Under the pieces are notes generated by a model, which saw nothing but the letters and a program-made list of their open reading frames with translations, ran no database searches and was not told the DNA's origin. From positions 1 through 19,044 of the forward strand of contig JAICEV010000018.1 of assembly GCA_025923975.1 (NCBI GenBank): a DNA stretch of 19,044 bases, read 5' to 3'. Made by a program: the position numbers and the translations under genes. This DNA comes from Propionibacteriaceae bacterium (lineage in GTDB: Bacteria; Actinomycetota; Actinomycetes; Propionibacteriales; Propionibacteriaceae). Shown here in pieces: positions 1 to 5,966 of this stretch (position 1 is the first letter of the stretch; each line of letters starts with the position of its first letter).

Positions 1-1613
1 CAAGGACTCGGCATTCCACGCCCGGGGTCGGATTGATCTCACCGCCGCCGCACCACGACATCTACTCGATTGAAGATCTGAAGCAGCTGATCCATGACCT
101 GAAGTGCTCCAATCCGTCCGCCCGGGTACACGTCAAGCTGGTTGCCGAGGTTGGTGTCGGTACCGTCGCTGCCGGCGTCTCGAAGGCCAAGGCCGACGTG
201 GTGTTGATCTCCGGCCACGACGGCGGCACAGGTGCAGCACCGCTGACCTCGTTGAAGCATGCCGGCGGCCCATGGGAGCTCGGTCTCGCCGAGACACAGC
301 AGACCTTGCTGCTGAATGGGCTTCGAGACCGGATCGTGGTGCAGGTCGACGGTCAGCTGAAGACGGGTCGCGACGTGATCATCGGCGCACTGCTAGGGGC
401 AGAGGAGTTCGGTTTCGCGACCGCGCCGTTGGTGGTCAGTGGCTGCATCATGATGCGGGTCTGCCATCTGGATACCTGCCCGGTGGGCGTGGCGACGCAG
501 AACACCGAGTTGCGTGCGAAGTTTTCCGGTAAGCCGGAGTTCGTGATCAACTTCTTCGAGTTTGTTGCCGAGGAGGTTCGCGAGCACCTTGCAACGTTGG
601 GTTTCCGGTCCCTCGATGAGGCGATCGGCCATGTCGAAGTACTGGACACGACGAAGGCTGAAGCGCACTGGAAGGCGCACGGTCTGAATCTCCGGCCGAT
701 CTTGCACAAACCGGAGCTCCCCGAGGGCGCAGTGCTGCACAACGTCACCGTTCAAGATCACGGGATAGCTGAGGCGCTGGACCAGGAGTTGATCAGGATC
801 TGTCGGCCGGCGCTGGAGACAGGCGATGCTATTCGGGCGTCGATCCCGATACGGAACGTCGATCGTACGGTCGGAACGATCTTGGGTCATGAAGTGACCA
901 AGGCCACTCGAGGTGAGGGTCTCCCTGACGGCACCATCGACATCACACTCGAAGGCTCTGCCGGCCAGAGCTTCGGCGCCTTCCTGCCCGCCGGCATCAC
1001 GTTACGGCTGGAGGGCGACAGCAACGACTATCTGGCCAAGGGGCTGTCTGGTGGCCGCATCGTGGTGCGGCCGGCTCGTACGGCTCAGTTCGTTGCGGCT
1101 GACAACATCATTGCCGGCAATGTGATCGCCTACGGCGCGACGTCGGGTGAATTGTTCATCCGTGGCCAGGTTGGGGAGCGGTTCTGCGTCCGCAACTCGG
1201 GTGCGACCGCTGTTGTGGAAGGACTTGGCGATCACGGCTGTGAGTACATGACAGGCGGCATCGCTGTGGTGCTTGGCAAGACGGGCCGGAATGTCGCCGC
1301 CGGCATGTCGGGTGGCATTGGCTACTTCCTTGACCTCGACCCCACGCTACTGAACACCGAGATGGTAGACGCGCTCGTGCCGTCAGATGCTGATCTTGAC
1401 TTGCTGAGGTCGCTGATCGTCCGGCATCGCGAAGAGACCGGATCCGACGTCGCCGAGTCGCTGCTTGCCGACTGGCGCGCGGCCTCCCGGCGCTTCACGA
1501 AGGTGCTGCCGCGTGACTTCGCGCGTGTCATTGCCGCTCGCCAGCAGGGTGAGTCCGAAGGCCTCGATGAGGCCGTGATCACCAGCAAGATGATGGAAGC
1601 TGCTCATGGGTGA
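1..1613 (+). CDS. gltB: Glutamate synthase large subunit, C-terminal part (5' end outside window)
   Basis: This is the C-terminal ~537 codons of the large (alpha) subunit of NADPH-dependent glutamate synthase (GOGAT), which makes two glutamates from glutamine and 2-oxoglutarate. The reading frame (codons from base 3) is open to the left edge, so the gene starts upstream; full-length proteins are about 1,500 residues. Visible parts are the end of the FMN-binding synthase domain (ISPPPHHDIYSIEDL, then VKLVAEVGVGTVAAGVSKA and ISGHDGGTGAAPL), the 3Fe-4S cysteine cluster C-x5-C-x4-C in CIMMRVCHLDTCPVG (Cys codons at 444, 462 and 477), and the C-terminal GXGXG beta-helix domain (about 840-1350, with GLSGGRIVVRP and GATSGELFIRG). 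It ends with TGA at 1611-1613. gltD follows 167 bases downstream on the same strand and is probably cotranscribed. Family identity is essentially certain; the N-terminal glutaminase domain cannot be seen here. Confidence 0.97.
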   Translation, partial: RTRHSTPGVGLISPPPHHDIYSIEDLKQLIHDLKCSNPSARVHVKLVAEVGVGTVAAGVSKAKADVVLISGHDGGTGAAPLTSLKHAGGPWELGLAETQQTLLLNGLRDRIVVQVDGQLKTGRDVIIGALLGAEEFGFATAPLVVSGCIMMRVCHLDTCPVGVATQNTELRAKFSGKPEFVINFFEFVAEEVREHLATLGFRSLDEAIGHVEVLDTTKAEAHWKAHGLNLRPILHKPELPEGAVLHNVTVQDHGIAEALDQELIRICRPALETGDAIRASIPIRNVDRTVGTILGHEVTKATRGEGLPDGTIDITLEGSAGQSFGAFLPAGITLRLEGDSNDYLAKGLSGGRIVVRPARTAQFVAADNIIAGNVIAYGATSGELFIRGQVGERFCVRNSGATAVVEGLGDHGCEYMTGGIAVVLGKTGRNVAAGMSGGIGYFLDLDPTLLNTEMVDALVPSDADLDLLRSLIVRHREETGSDVAESLLADWRAASRRFTKVLPRDFARVIAARQQGESEGLDEAVITSKMMEAAHG

Positions 1614-1788
1614 GCTCGTCGCGCCCGTGCTCCACCGCTCGGACCTATCGGCGAAACGCGACGGTAGGGTCGCGCGGTTCCGTGCGGTTGGTCAGCAGCA
1701 GGATTCAAGCATCTTAGGTTTCGCCGATCGGTCCGAGCGGTGGAGCACGGACGCTCCTTTCCAGCTGAAGGAGGGTGAGCATGGCTGA
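1606..1788 (+). CDS. Possible 60-residue bridging ORF between gltB and gltD
   Basis: A short frame starts at ATG 1606, overlapping the gltB stop, and ends inside the first codons of gltD, so it tiles the gap exactly. A weak Shine-Dalgarno-like GGAAG lies at 1595-1599, six bases before the ATG. The product is basic to neutral, has no recognisable domain, and most of it is encoded by the two arms and loop of the long inverted repeat at 1625-1750. It could act as a translational coupler keeping ribosomes moving from gltB to gltD, but it may equally be a chance frame. I do not recognise any family. Confidence 0.2.
   Translation: MGELVAPVLHRSDLSAKRDGRVARFRAVGQQQDSSILGFADRSERWSTDAPFQLKEGEHG
1625..1750. 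repeat. Long inverted repeat (33-bp arms) in the gltB-gltD gap
   Basis: Bases 1625-1657 and 1718-1750 are reverse complements over 33 bp with a single mismatch (T1646 against C1729), separated by a 60-base loop. The loop contains a smaller hairpin, GCGAC 1658-1662 with GTCGC 1669-1673. As RNA this would be a very stable stem-loop lying between two cotranscribed genes and ending 30 bases before the gltD start. There is no following T run, so it does not look like an intrinsic terminator. It could be a small non-autonomous insertion (MITE-like; no clear target duplication seen) or an mRNA processing/stability element that sets the gltB:gltD ratio. The structure is directly visible; its role is inference. 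Confidence 0.85.
1768..1774 (+). promoter_or_regulatory. Strong ribosome-binding site of gltD
   Basis: AAGGAGG sits six bases upstream of ATG 1781. It decides the gltD start, because the in-frame GTG at 1775 directly abuts this sequence and would leave no spacer. It lies just outside the right arm of the inverted repeat, so folding of that stem would leave it free. Confidence 0.75.
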
Positions 1789-3247
1789 TCCGAAGGGATT
1801 CATGACGACGCCGAGACGCGTTGCGGCACGGCGGCCCGTTGCGGAGCGGATCCACGACTGGAAAGAGGTCTATCCGGGAACGCCGGGACGGGCCGTGCTG
1901 CCGATCATCTCTGAGCAGGCCGGCCGCTGCATGGACTGTGGCATCCCGTTCTGCCACACCGGATGTCCGCTGGGCAATCTCATTCCGGAGTGGAACGACC
2001 TGGTGTGGCGCAGTGACTGGGACGAAGCGTTGGAGCGGTTGCACGCAACCAACAACTTCCCGGAGTTCACTGGTCGGTTGTGCCCGGCGCCGTGCGAGAC
2101 TTCCTGCGTCGTGGGCATCAACCGCGATCCTGTGACGATCAAGAACGTCGAGGTCGCGATCATCGATAAGGGCTGGGATGACCGCCGGGTGGCGCCGCAG
2201 CCGCCGGAATGGCACACCGGCAAGCGGGTGGCGGTTGTCGGGTCTGGCCCGGCCGGGCTGGCAGCCGCTCAGCAGCTGACCCGCGCCGGGCACACGGTTG
2301 CGGTCTTCGAACGGTCTGACGCGCCGGGCGGGCTGCTGCGCTATGGCATTCCCGAGTTCAAGATGGAGAAGTCGGTTCTGGATCGCCGCATTCGGCAGAT
2401 GGTGGATGAGGGCACCAACTTCCATTGCGGGGTTGAGGTTGGGGTCAGGATCACCGGCCCGGAGCTCAGAGAGCGCTATGACGCGATCGTGCTGGCTGTC
2501 GGCTCCACGATCGGTCGGGACCTGCCGGTTCCCGGACGCCACCTCAATGGCATCCATCAGGCGATGGAGTACCTCCCTCAGGCCAACAGGGTCGCATTGG
2601 GCCGGCGTGTGGAGAACCAGATCACTGCCAAGGACAAGCACACCGTGATCATCGGCGGCGGGGATACCGGCGCCGACTGCCTGGGTACTGCGATCCGGCA
2701 GCAGCCCAAGTCGATCGTGCAATTGGAGATCATGCCGACGCCGCCAGACGAGCGACCGGCGCACCAGCCTTGGCCGACGTACCCAATGATCTATCGGGTT
2801 TCCTCGGCGCACGAGGAGGCGGGTGAGCGGGTGTACTCGGTGTCGACCTCGGAGTTCATCGGTGATTACCACGGCAATGTGGCCTCGCTGCGCATGTCGG
2901 AGGTGAGGTTCGAGGGGGGCAAGATCGTTCCCGTCGAGGGAACCGAGAAAGAGATTCCGGCCGAGCTTGTCTTGTTGGCGATGGGCTTCGTCGGGCCGGA
3001 GAAGGACACGATCATCTCTCAGCTTGGGGTTTCGGTTGACGAGCGCGGCAATGTCGCGCGGGACAAGAACTACGCCACTGACATGGACGGCGTTTTCGTG
3101 TGCGGCGATGCCGGTCGCGGTCAGTCGCTGATCGTCTGGGCGATCGCCGAGGGCCGCGCTTGCGCCGCTGGTGTCGATGAGTATCTGTCAGGCACCACGA
3201 AGCTGCCGCGACCGATTCCACCCACCGCTCGCCAGATGATGGTCTGA
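1781..3247 (+). CDS. gltD: Glutamate synthase small subunit
   Basis: 488-residue beta subunit of NADPH-GOGAT, which oxidises NADPH through FAD and passes electrons through 4Fe-4S clusters to GltB. The N-terminal cysteine-rich ferredoxin-like domain has CMDCGIPFCHTGCPLGN (Cys50, 53, 58, 62) and CPAPCETSC (Cys101, 105, 109). The FAD-binding Rossmann motif GSGPAGLAAA is at about 154-163 and the NADPH-binding motif GGGDTGADC at about 292-300. A C-terminal FAD segment contains GVFVCGDAGRGQSLIVWAI. Length and motif order are typical of GltD and of the homologous small subunits of other flavoprotein reductases. The ATG at 1781 was chosen for its AAGGAGG. It follows gltB in the usual order, but the intergenic gap is enlarged by the inverted repeat. 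Nothing suggests loss of function. Confidence 0.97.
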   Translation: MADPKGFMTTPRRVAARRPVAERIHDWKEVYPGTPGRAVLPIISEQAGRCMDCGIPFCHTGCPLGNLIPEWNDLVWRSDWDEALERLHATNNFPEFTGRLCPAPCETSCVVGINRDPVTIKNVEVAIIDKGWDDRRVAPQPPEWHTGKRVAVVGSGPAGLAAAQQLTRAGHTVAVFERSDAPGGLLRYGIPEFKMEKSVLDRRIRQMVDEGTNFHCGVEVGVRITGPELRERYDAIVLAVGSTIGRDLPVPGRHLNGIHQAMEYLPQANRVALGRRVENQITAKDKHTVIIGGGDTGADCLGTAIRQQPKSIVQLEIMPTPPDERPAHQPWPTYPMIYRVSSAHEEAGERVYSVSTSEFIGDYHGNVASLRMSEVRFEGGKIVPVEGTEKEIPAELVLLAMGFVGPEKDTIISQLGVSVDERGNVARDKNYATDMDGVFVCGDAGRGQSLIVWAIAEGRACAAGVDEYLSGTTKLPRPIPPTARQMMV

Positions 3248-3263
3248 CTGCGACCATAGGATC

Positions 3264-3341
3264 GTTTCGCAGCACAGCCGTCAAAAAGACCGCCCGGAGC
3301 GCGTGAGGACGGGCTGTTGCGCAGCACAGATGTCAAAACGA
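3264..3341. repeat. Pair of direct repeats downstream of gltD
   Basis: Two ~26-base copies, 3264-3289 and 3316-3341, share the pattern GTT-n-CGCAGCACAG-nn-GTCAAAA-n-GA and lie 52 bases apart, close to five helical turns. Between them is a GC-rich hairpin (GCCCG 3292-3296 with CGGGC 3310-3314), and CTGCGA 3248-3253 can pair with TCGCAG 3267-3272 beside copy one. The region is the convergent gap between gltD and the nnaR-like gene (3248-3431), where no gene is evident. The pair could be binding sites, a REP-like element, or part of a termination region; no T run follows the hairpin. Confidence 0.6.
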
Positions 3342-3431
3342 TGCGTGCCAGTGATCGCCACCCGTAGTGAATGGGACCTGCAGACTGCCGGATGCGGCTC
3401 GTCAACCCTGGCGCCACGCAGGATAGCCAGC

Positions 3432-4559
3432 TCAGTCGATCCGCTCGGCATTGAACCGGTAGCCCCGCTTCATGATCGTCGTGATCAGTCCGGGCACGTC
3501 CAGCGCGCGGCGCAGCCGGCTCATCGCCATATGCAGCGCATGATCATCACGATTGTCGGGAAGGCACGCGATCAGCTCGTGGCGCGAGAGTACGGAGCTG
3601 CTGCTGGATGCCAAGGTGACGAGGAGCGCCAGCGAATTCGGCCCAAGGGAGACCCTGCAGTCGTTAACAGAGACCTGACCGCCACGCAGCTCGATGATCA
3701 CTCCGTCTCTGGAGAACCGCTGGATGTGGCGTTGTGTCAGCCCCTCGGTAACCAGGCGAACCAGCGCCCCGAGGCGGTAACGGTCGGGGACTGCTGGGTC
3801 AATCCCGGCCTCGCGTAAAGGCTCCGCCGTCACCGGCCCGACAGCGGCGCTCGCCACGTAGTCCGCGTGGGCCTGGACGAACTCCCGCTGCACCCCCAAC
3901 GCCTCGGCGGCCTCAAGCGTGGCTGCAGCAGCCGGCGCGCTGGTGAATGTCAGGGCCTCGAGTTGTCGTTGGCAGGCTGCTCTGATCAATCTGGCTAGTC
4001 GCTCGGGAGGATTCGGTCGCGCCCAGCGGTACGGAGTCACCGTCATAACGCAGTCGCTGATCTCGGCCAGCCGACTCAGCGCGATTTCATCGGTGTAGCC
4101 GTGGAGCTGGACAGCAACTCGGCAATTAGACAACCCAGCCGCGATTACCGCATCCACGAGCGATGCCGTGGTATCCAAGTCGCTGGTCTGGGCGTCCAGC
4201 AAGCCGGCGGCGCGGACGGCGCCATGTGCCTTGGCTCCCCGAGCGAAGATCCGCGCCGCCTCCAAAGTAGCGGTGAGTTCGGCACCGAGGCCGGCAGCGT
4301 CGGCAACCTCCAGCCACCGGCGCATCCCATATCCCGTTGTCACCAACACGACGTCAGGCCGGGCGGTGATGAGCCTGCGGGTCTCGATGATCAACGAGTC
4401 GTCCTGGTGGTTGGGCACAATCGTCAGCGCCGGGGCGTGCAGCACCTGGGCTCCGCGTCGTTCCAGCGCGGCGATCAGGTCGGCCGATCGGCGGTCTGAG
4501 GTAACGCCGATCCGAAACCCTCGGAGGATATCTGCAGGCTCTGCTTGTGACACATCCAT
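3432..4559 (-). CDS. nnaR: Uroporphyrinogen-III synthase-like regulator with winged-helix domain (NnaR type)
   Basis: 375-residue two-domain protein. The N-terminal ~260 residues resemble uroporphyrinogen-III synthase (HemD fold: RGFRIGVTSDRRSADLIAALERRG near the start, VVLVTTGYGMRRWL, later ALTFTSAPAAAATLEAA and AAVGPVTAEPLREAG). The last ~85 residues are an OmpR/PhoB-type winged helix (LGPNSLALLVTLAS, LSRHELIACL, MAMSRLRRAL, TTIMKRGYRF). Proteins of this build are the NnaR regulators of nitrate/nitrite assimilation in Streptomyces; a mycobacterial counterpart lies in a nirBD region. Its position behind cobA and opposite nasA-nirBD-narK fits. The tetrapyrrole-synthase fold may sense a ligand rather than catalyse; that is inference. 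A TTG at 4577 overlapping the cobA stop (TTGA) is an alternative start giving 381 residues; neither start has a good Shine-Dalgarno sequence, so ATG 4559 was preferred. Confidence 0.88.
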   Translation of the reverse strand: MDVSQAEPADILRGFRIGVTSDRRSADLIAALERRGAQVLHAPALTIVPNHQDDSLIIETRRLITARPDVVLVTTGYGMRRWLEVADAAGLGAELTATLEAARIFARGAKAHGAVRAAGLLDAQTSDLDTTASLVDAVIAAGLSNCRVAVQLHGYTDEIALSRLAEISDCVMTVTPYRWARPNPPERLARLIRAACQRQLEALTFTSAPAAAATLEAAEALGVQREFVQAHADYVASAAVGPVTAEPLREAGIDPAVPDRYRLGALVRLVTEGLTQRHIQRFSRDGVIIELRGGQVSVNDCRVSLGPNSLALLVTLASSSSSVLSRHELIACLPDNRDDHALHMAMSRLRRALDVPGLITTIMKRGYRFNAERID

Positions 4560-4573
4560 GATCGAGAAGCTGG

Positions 4574-5683
4574 TCAAGAGGCGCGTGCCTGCGATGGCAC
4601 CGACCGGTGATGAAAGGCATCGATTACGTCGGCGGACCGTACGAATTCCGGCGACACTGTTACCACGTCGCCAATCACCACCACAGCTGGTGAGCAGATG
4701 TCCAGCCGACGAGCCTCAGCGGGCAGCTGTCCGACGGCAGCCATGGCGGTACGCTGCGCATCCGAGAAGCCCCGTTCGATGGCTGCAGCCGGCGTCGCCG
4801 GATCAAGTCCGGCGCGACACAGACCGGTGACGATTTGGGTCAGGTTGCTGATTCCCATCAAAATCACAATCGTGCCGCCGAGCCGCACCAGTCCCTCGAG
4901 CTCGCGAAGGTCCGGCGGGCTATGACCGGAGATTACGGTGAACGACTTGCTCATTCCGCGATGCGTCACCGGAATGCCGGCGCCGGCTGGTACCGCAACC
5001 GCGCTGGAGACCCCAGGCACCACACGCACTGGCACGCCGGCGGCGAGGCAGGCCTGCATTTCCTCACCGCCGCGCCCGAGAACGAAGGGATCGCCCCCTT
5101 TGAGACGAACCACGGACTCACCGTGCTGCGCGCGGGTGATCATGAGCTGCTCGATCGAGCGCTGCGGGATCGGATGGTGATAGGGGGCTTTTCCGACATC
5201 GATCAGCTCTGCACCAGGAGCGAACTCCTCCAGGTGCTCAGTAGGGGCAAGCCGATCGTAGAGAATCACGTCTGCCTGCCGCAGCGCCTCAGATCCGTCC
5301 AGCGTCAGCAGTCCGGTGCGTCCCGGTCCGCCGCCAACCAGGGTGACCTGGCCGCTGCTCGGAGCCGGTCGCTCGTTGATCATCAACACCTGCAAGAACG
5401 CGGCCAAGTCACTGATCCGATCACGCAATGCGTCAGGCATGCCCACATCTACGATGAGCCATGCGGGTCCGACGAGGCGCAGCAAGCCCGCGGTGTCAGT
5501 TGACTGTGGTTGAGACGCATAACCTACGGTGCCGATCTGGTCCGTCGCTGCGGGGAGCGGTCCGGGCGTTGCCAGAGTCACCGCGGCACCGCTGCTGAGG
5601 AAACGGCGCAGCGCCTGCCGAGCACCGGCCATATCCCCGAAGATCACCACCTTGCGGCCTTCGGGATCAAGATCAATCTGCAT
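4574..5683 (-). CDS. cobA: Uroporphyrinogen-III C-methyltransferase with degenerate CysG-like N-terminal domain
   Basis: 369 residues. The C-terminal ~240 residues are an S-adenosylmethionine-dependent methyltransferase that turns uroporphyrinogen III into precorrin-2, precursor of siroheme and cobalamin. Diagnostic motifs are VTLVGGGPGRTGLLTL (about 113-128), DVILYDRLA, the GKAPYHHPIPQ segment, VVRLKGGDPFVLGRGGEE (about 191-208) and VVPGVSSAVAVPAGAGIPVTHRG. The first ~110 residues look like the NAD-binding precorrin-2 dehydrogenase half of CysG, but the glycine-rich loop reads FGDMAGA rather than the canonical GxGxxA, so dehydrogenase activity is doubtful. The gene lies just before nnaR and divergent from nasA. 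Its job here is very likely supplying siroheme precursor to NirB. ATG 5683 was chosen; TTG 5722 and a GTG nine bases upstream are alternatives. Confidence 0.93.
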   Translation of the reverse strand: MQIDLDPEGRKVVIFGDMAGARQALRRFLSSGAAVTLATPGPLPAATDQIGTVGYASQPQSTDTAGLLRLVGPAWLIVDVGMPDALRDRISDLAAFLQVLMINERPAPSSGQVTLVGGGPGRTGLLTLDGSEALRQADVILYDRLAPTEHLEEFAPGAELIDVGKAPYHHPIPQRSIEQLMITRAQHGESVVRLKGGDPFVLGRGGEEMQACLAAGVPVRVVPGVSSAVAVPAGAGIPVTHRGMSKSFTVISGHSPPDLRELEGLVRLGGTIVILMGISNLTQIVTGLCRAGLDPATPAAAIERGFSDAQRTAMAAVGQLPAEARRLDICSPAVVVIGDVVTVSPEFVRSADVIDAFHHRSVPSQARAS

Positions 5684-5749
5684 GGAGCTCACCGACCCGC
5701 CGAAGTGTGTGGTTCTGACCAAGCCTGAGTACGACCCTATGAATTGCCT

Positions 5750-5776
5750 ATTACCTAACGGTTTCTCGCAGGTAAC
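5750..5776 (-). promoter_or_regulatory. GlnR-like box for the cobA-nnaR operon
   Basis: Read on the minus strand the sequence is GTTAC-n6-GAAAC-n6-GTAAT, matching the streptomycete GlnR pattern gTnAC-n6-GaAAC-n6-GtnAC in its first three half-sites; the expected fourth half-site (TTCAT at 5739-5743) does not match. It lies about 67-93 bases upstream of the chosen cobA start, a position compatible with activation. GlnR itself is not encoded in the window, so binding is inferred. Confidence 0.55.
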
Positions 5777-5797
5777 TCTGAGTCATCACTGAGTTAC
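5772..5797. promoter_or_regulatory. Inverted repeat GTAACTC-n12-GAGTTAC
   Basis: A perfect 7-bp inverted repeat (5772-5778 and 5791-5797) overlaps the first half-site of the minus-strand GlnR-like box. It is a plausible operator for a dimeric regulator such as the NnaR-like protein, which could then compete or cooperate with GlnR. The symmetry is visible; the assignment to NnaR is a guess. Confidence 0.4.
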
Positions 5798-5825
5798 TCG
5801 TCCAAGGAGCCGCCGTGAGCCGGTC

Positions 5826-5864
5826 GTAACCAGATCGAAACGGCGGCGGCACTCCTGCCGAAAT
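5826..5864 (+). promoter_or_regulatory. GlnR-like box for the nasA-nirBD-narK operon
   Basis: GTAAC-n6-GAAAC at 5826-5841 is a perfect first pair of GlnR half-sites, followed after six bases by GGCAC (5848-5852) and then GAAAT (5860-5864, one base off register) as a weaker second pair. It lies about 100 bases before the nasA start, on the strand expected for nasA. The match to the published gTnAC-n6-GaAAC pattern is direct; function as a GlnR activation site is inference. Confidence 0.55.
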
Positions 5865-5872
5865 CACGCAGC

Positions 5873-5906
5873 CTCACACGCCGATCCTTTGGATGTGAGC
5901 GATCGG
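5873..5906 (+). other. Two interleaved 6-bp inverted repeats upstream of nasA
   Basis: CTCACA 5873-5878 pairs with TGTGAG 5894-5899, and CCGATC 5881-5886 pairs with GATCGG 5901-5906. The two pairings interlock, so in RNA they would be alternative hairpins or a pseudoknot, and in DNA two overlapping operators. A third small option is ATCC-TTT-GGAT at 5884-5894. Whether this stretch is transcribed is unknown because the nasA transcription start could not be placed. Confidence 0.35.
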
Positions 5907-5916
5907 TGAACTTGCC

Positions 5917-5943
5917 GTAACGCGTTCCGAAGCCTCCCGTAAC
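5917..5943 (+). promoter_or_regulatory. GTAAC pair with 22-base spacing just before nasA
   Basis: GTAAC occurs at 5917-5921 and again at 5939-5943, exactly the 22-base period expected for the first and third half-sites of a GlnR box; the middle half-site (CGAAG, 5928-5932) is poor. The second copy ends only 23 bases before the nasA start codon, so if bound it would more likely repress or lie in the core promoter. Confidence 0.3.
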
Positions 5944-5966
5944 ACCCTCTGCCCACCATAGAGAAG

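Larger units (their letters stand above)
5684..5966. promoter_or_regulatory. Divergent control region between cobA-nnaR and nasA-nirBD-narK
   Basis: 283 bases without a convincing gene. It holds a minus-strand GlnR-like box (5750-5776), an overlapping inverted repeat (5772-5797), a plus-strand GlnR-like box (5826-5864), two interleaved 6-bp inverted repeats (5873-5906) and a further GTAAC pair (5917-5943). It must contain the promoters of both operons, but I could not pick -35/-10 elements with confidence. Confidence 0.8.

Noticed and set aside
1625..1750. Inverted repeat read as an intrinsic terminator of gltB
   Set aside because: Arms are far longer than usual, the loop is 60 bases, and no T run follows; gltD is expected to be cotranscribed.
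1604..2872. 422-codon open frame on the minus strand across gltD
   Set aside because: Antisense to gltD, arginine/histidine-rich composition typical of high-GC shadow frames, no recognisable domain.
3303..3818. 171-codon plus-strand frame downstream of gltD
   Set aside because: Mostly antisense to the winged-helix end of the nnaR-like gene; no domain and no good start signal.
4835..5503. 222-codon plus-strand frame opposite cobA
   Set aside because: Antisense shadow of a clearly conserved methyltransferase.
5873..5899. CRP/FNR-like site TCACA...TGTGA
   Set aside because: The orientation is reversed and the spacing (15 bases) wrong for the TGTGA-n6-TCACA consensus.
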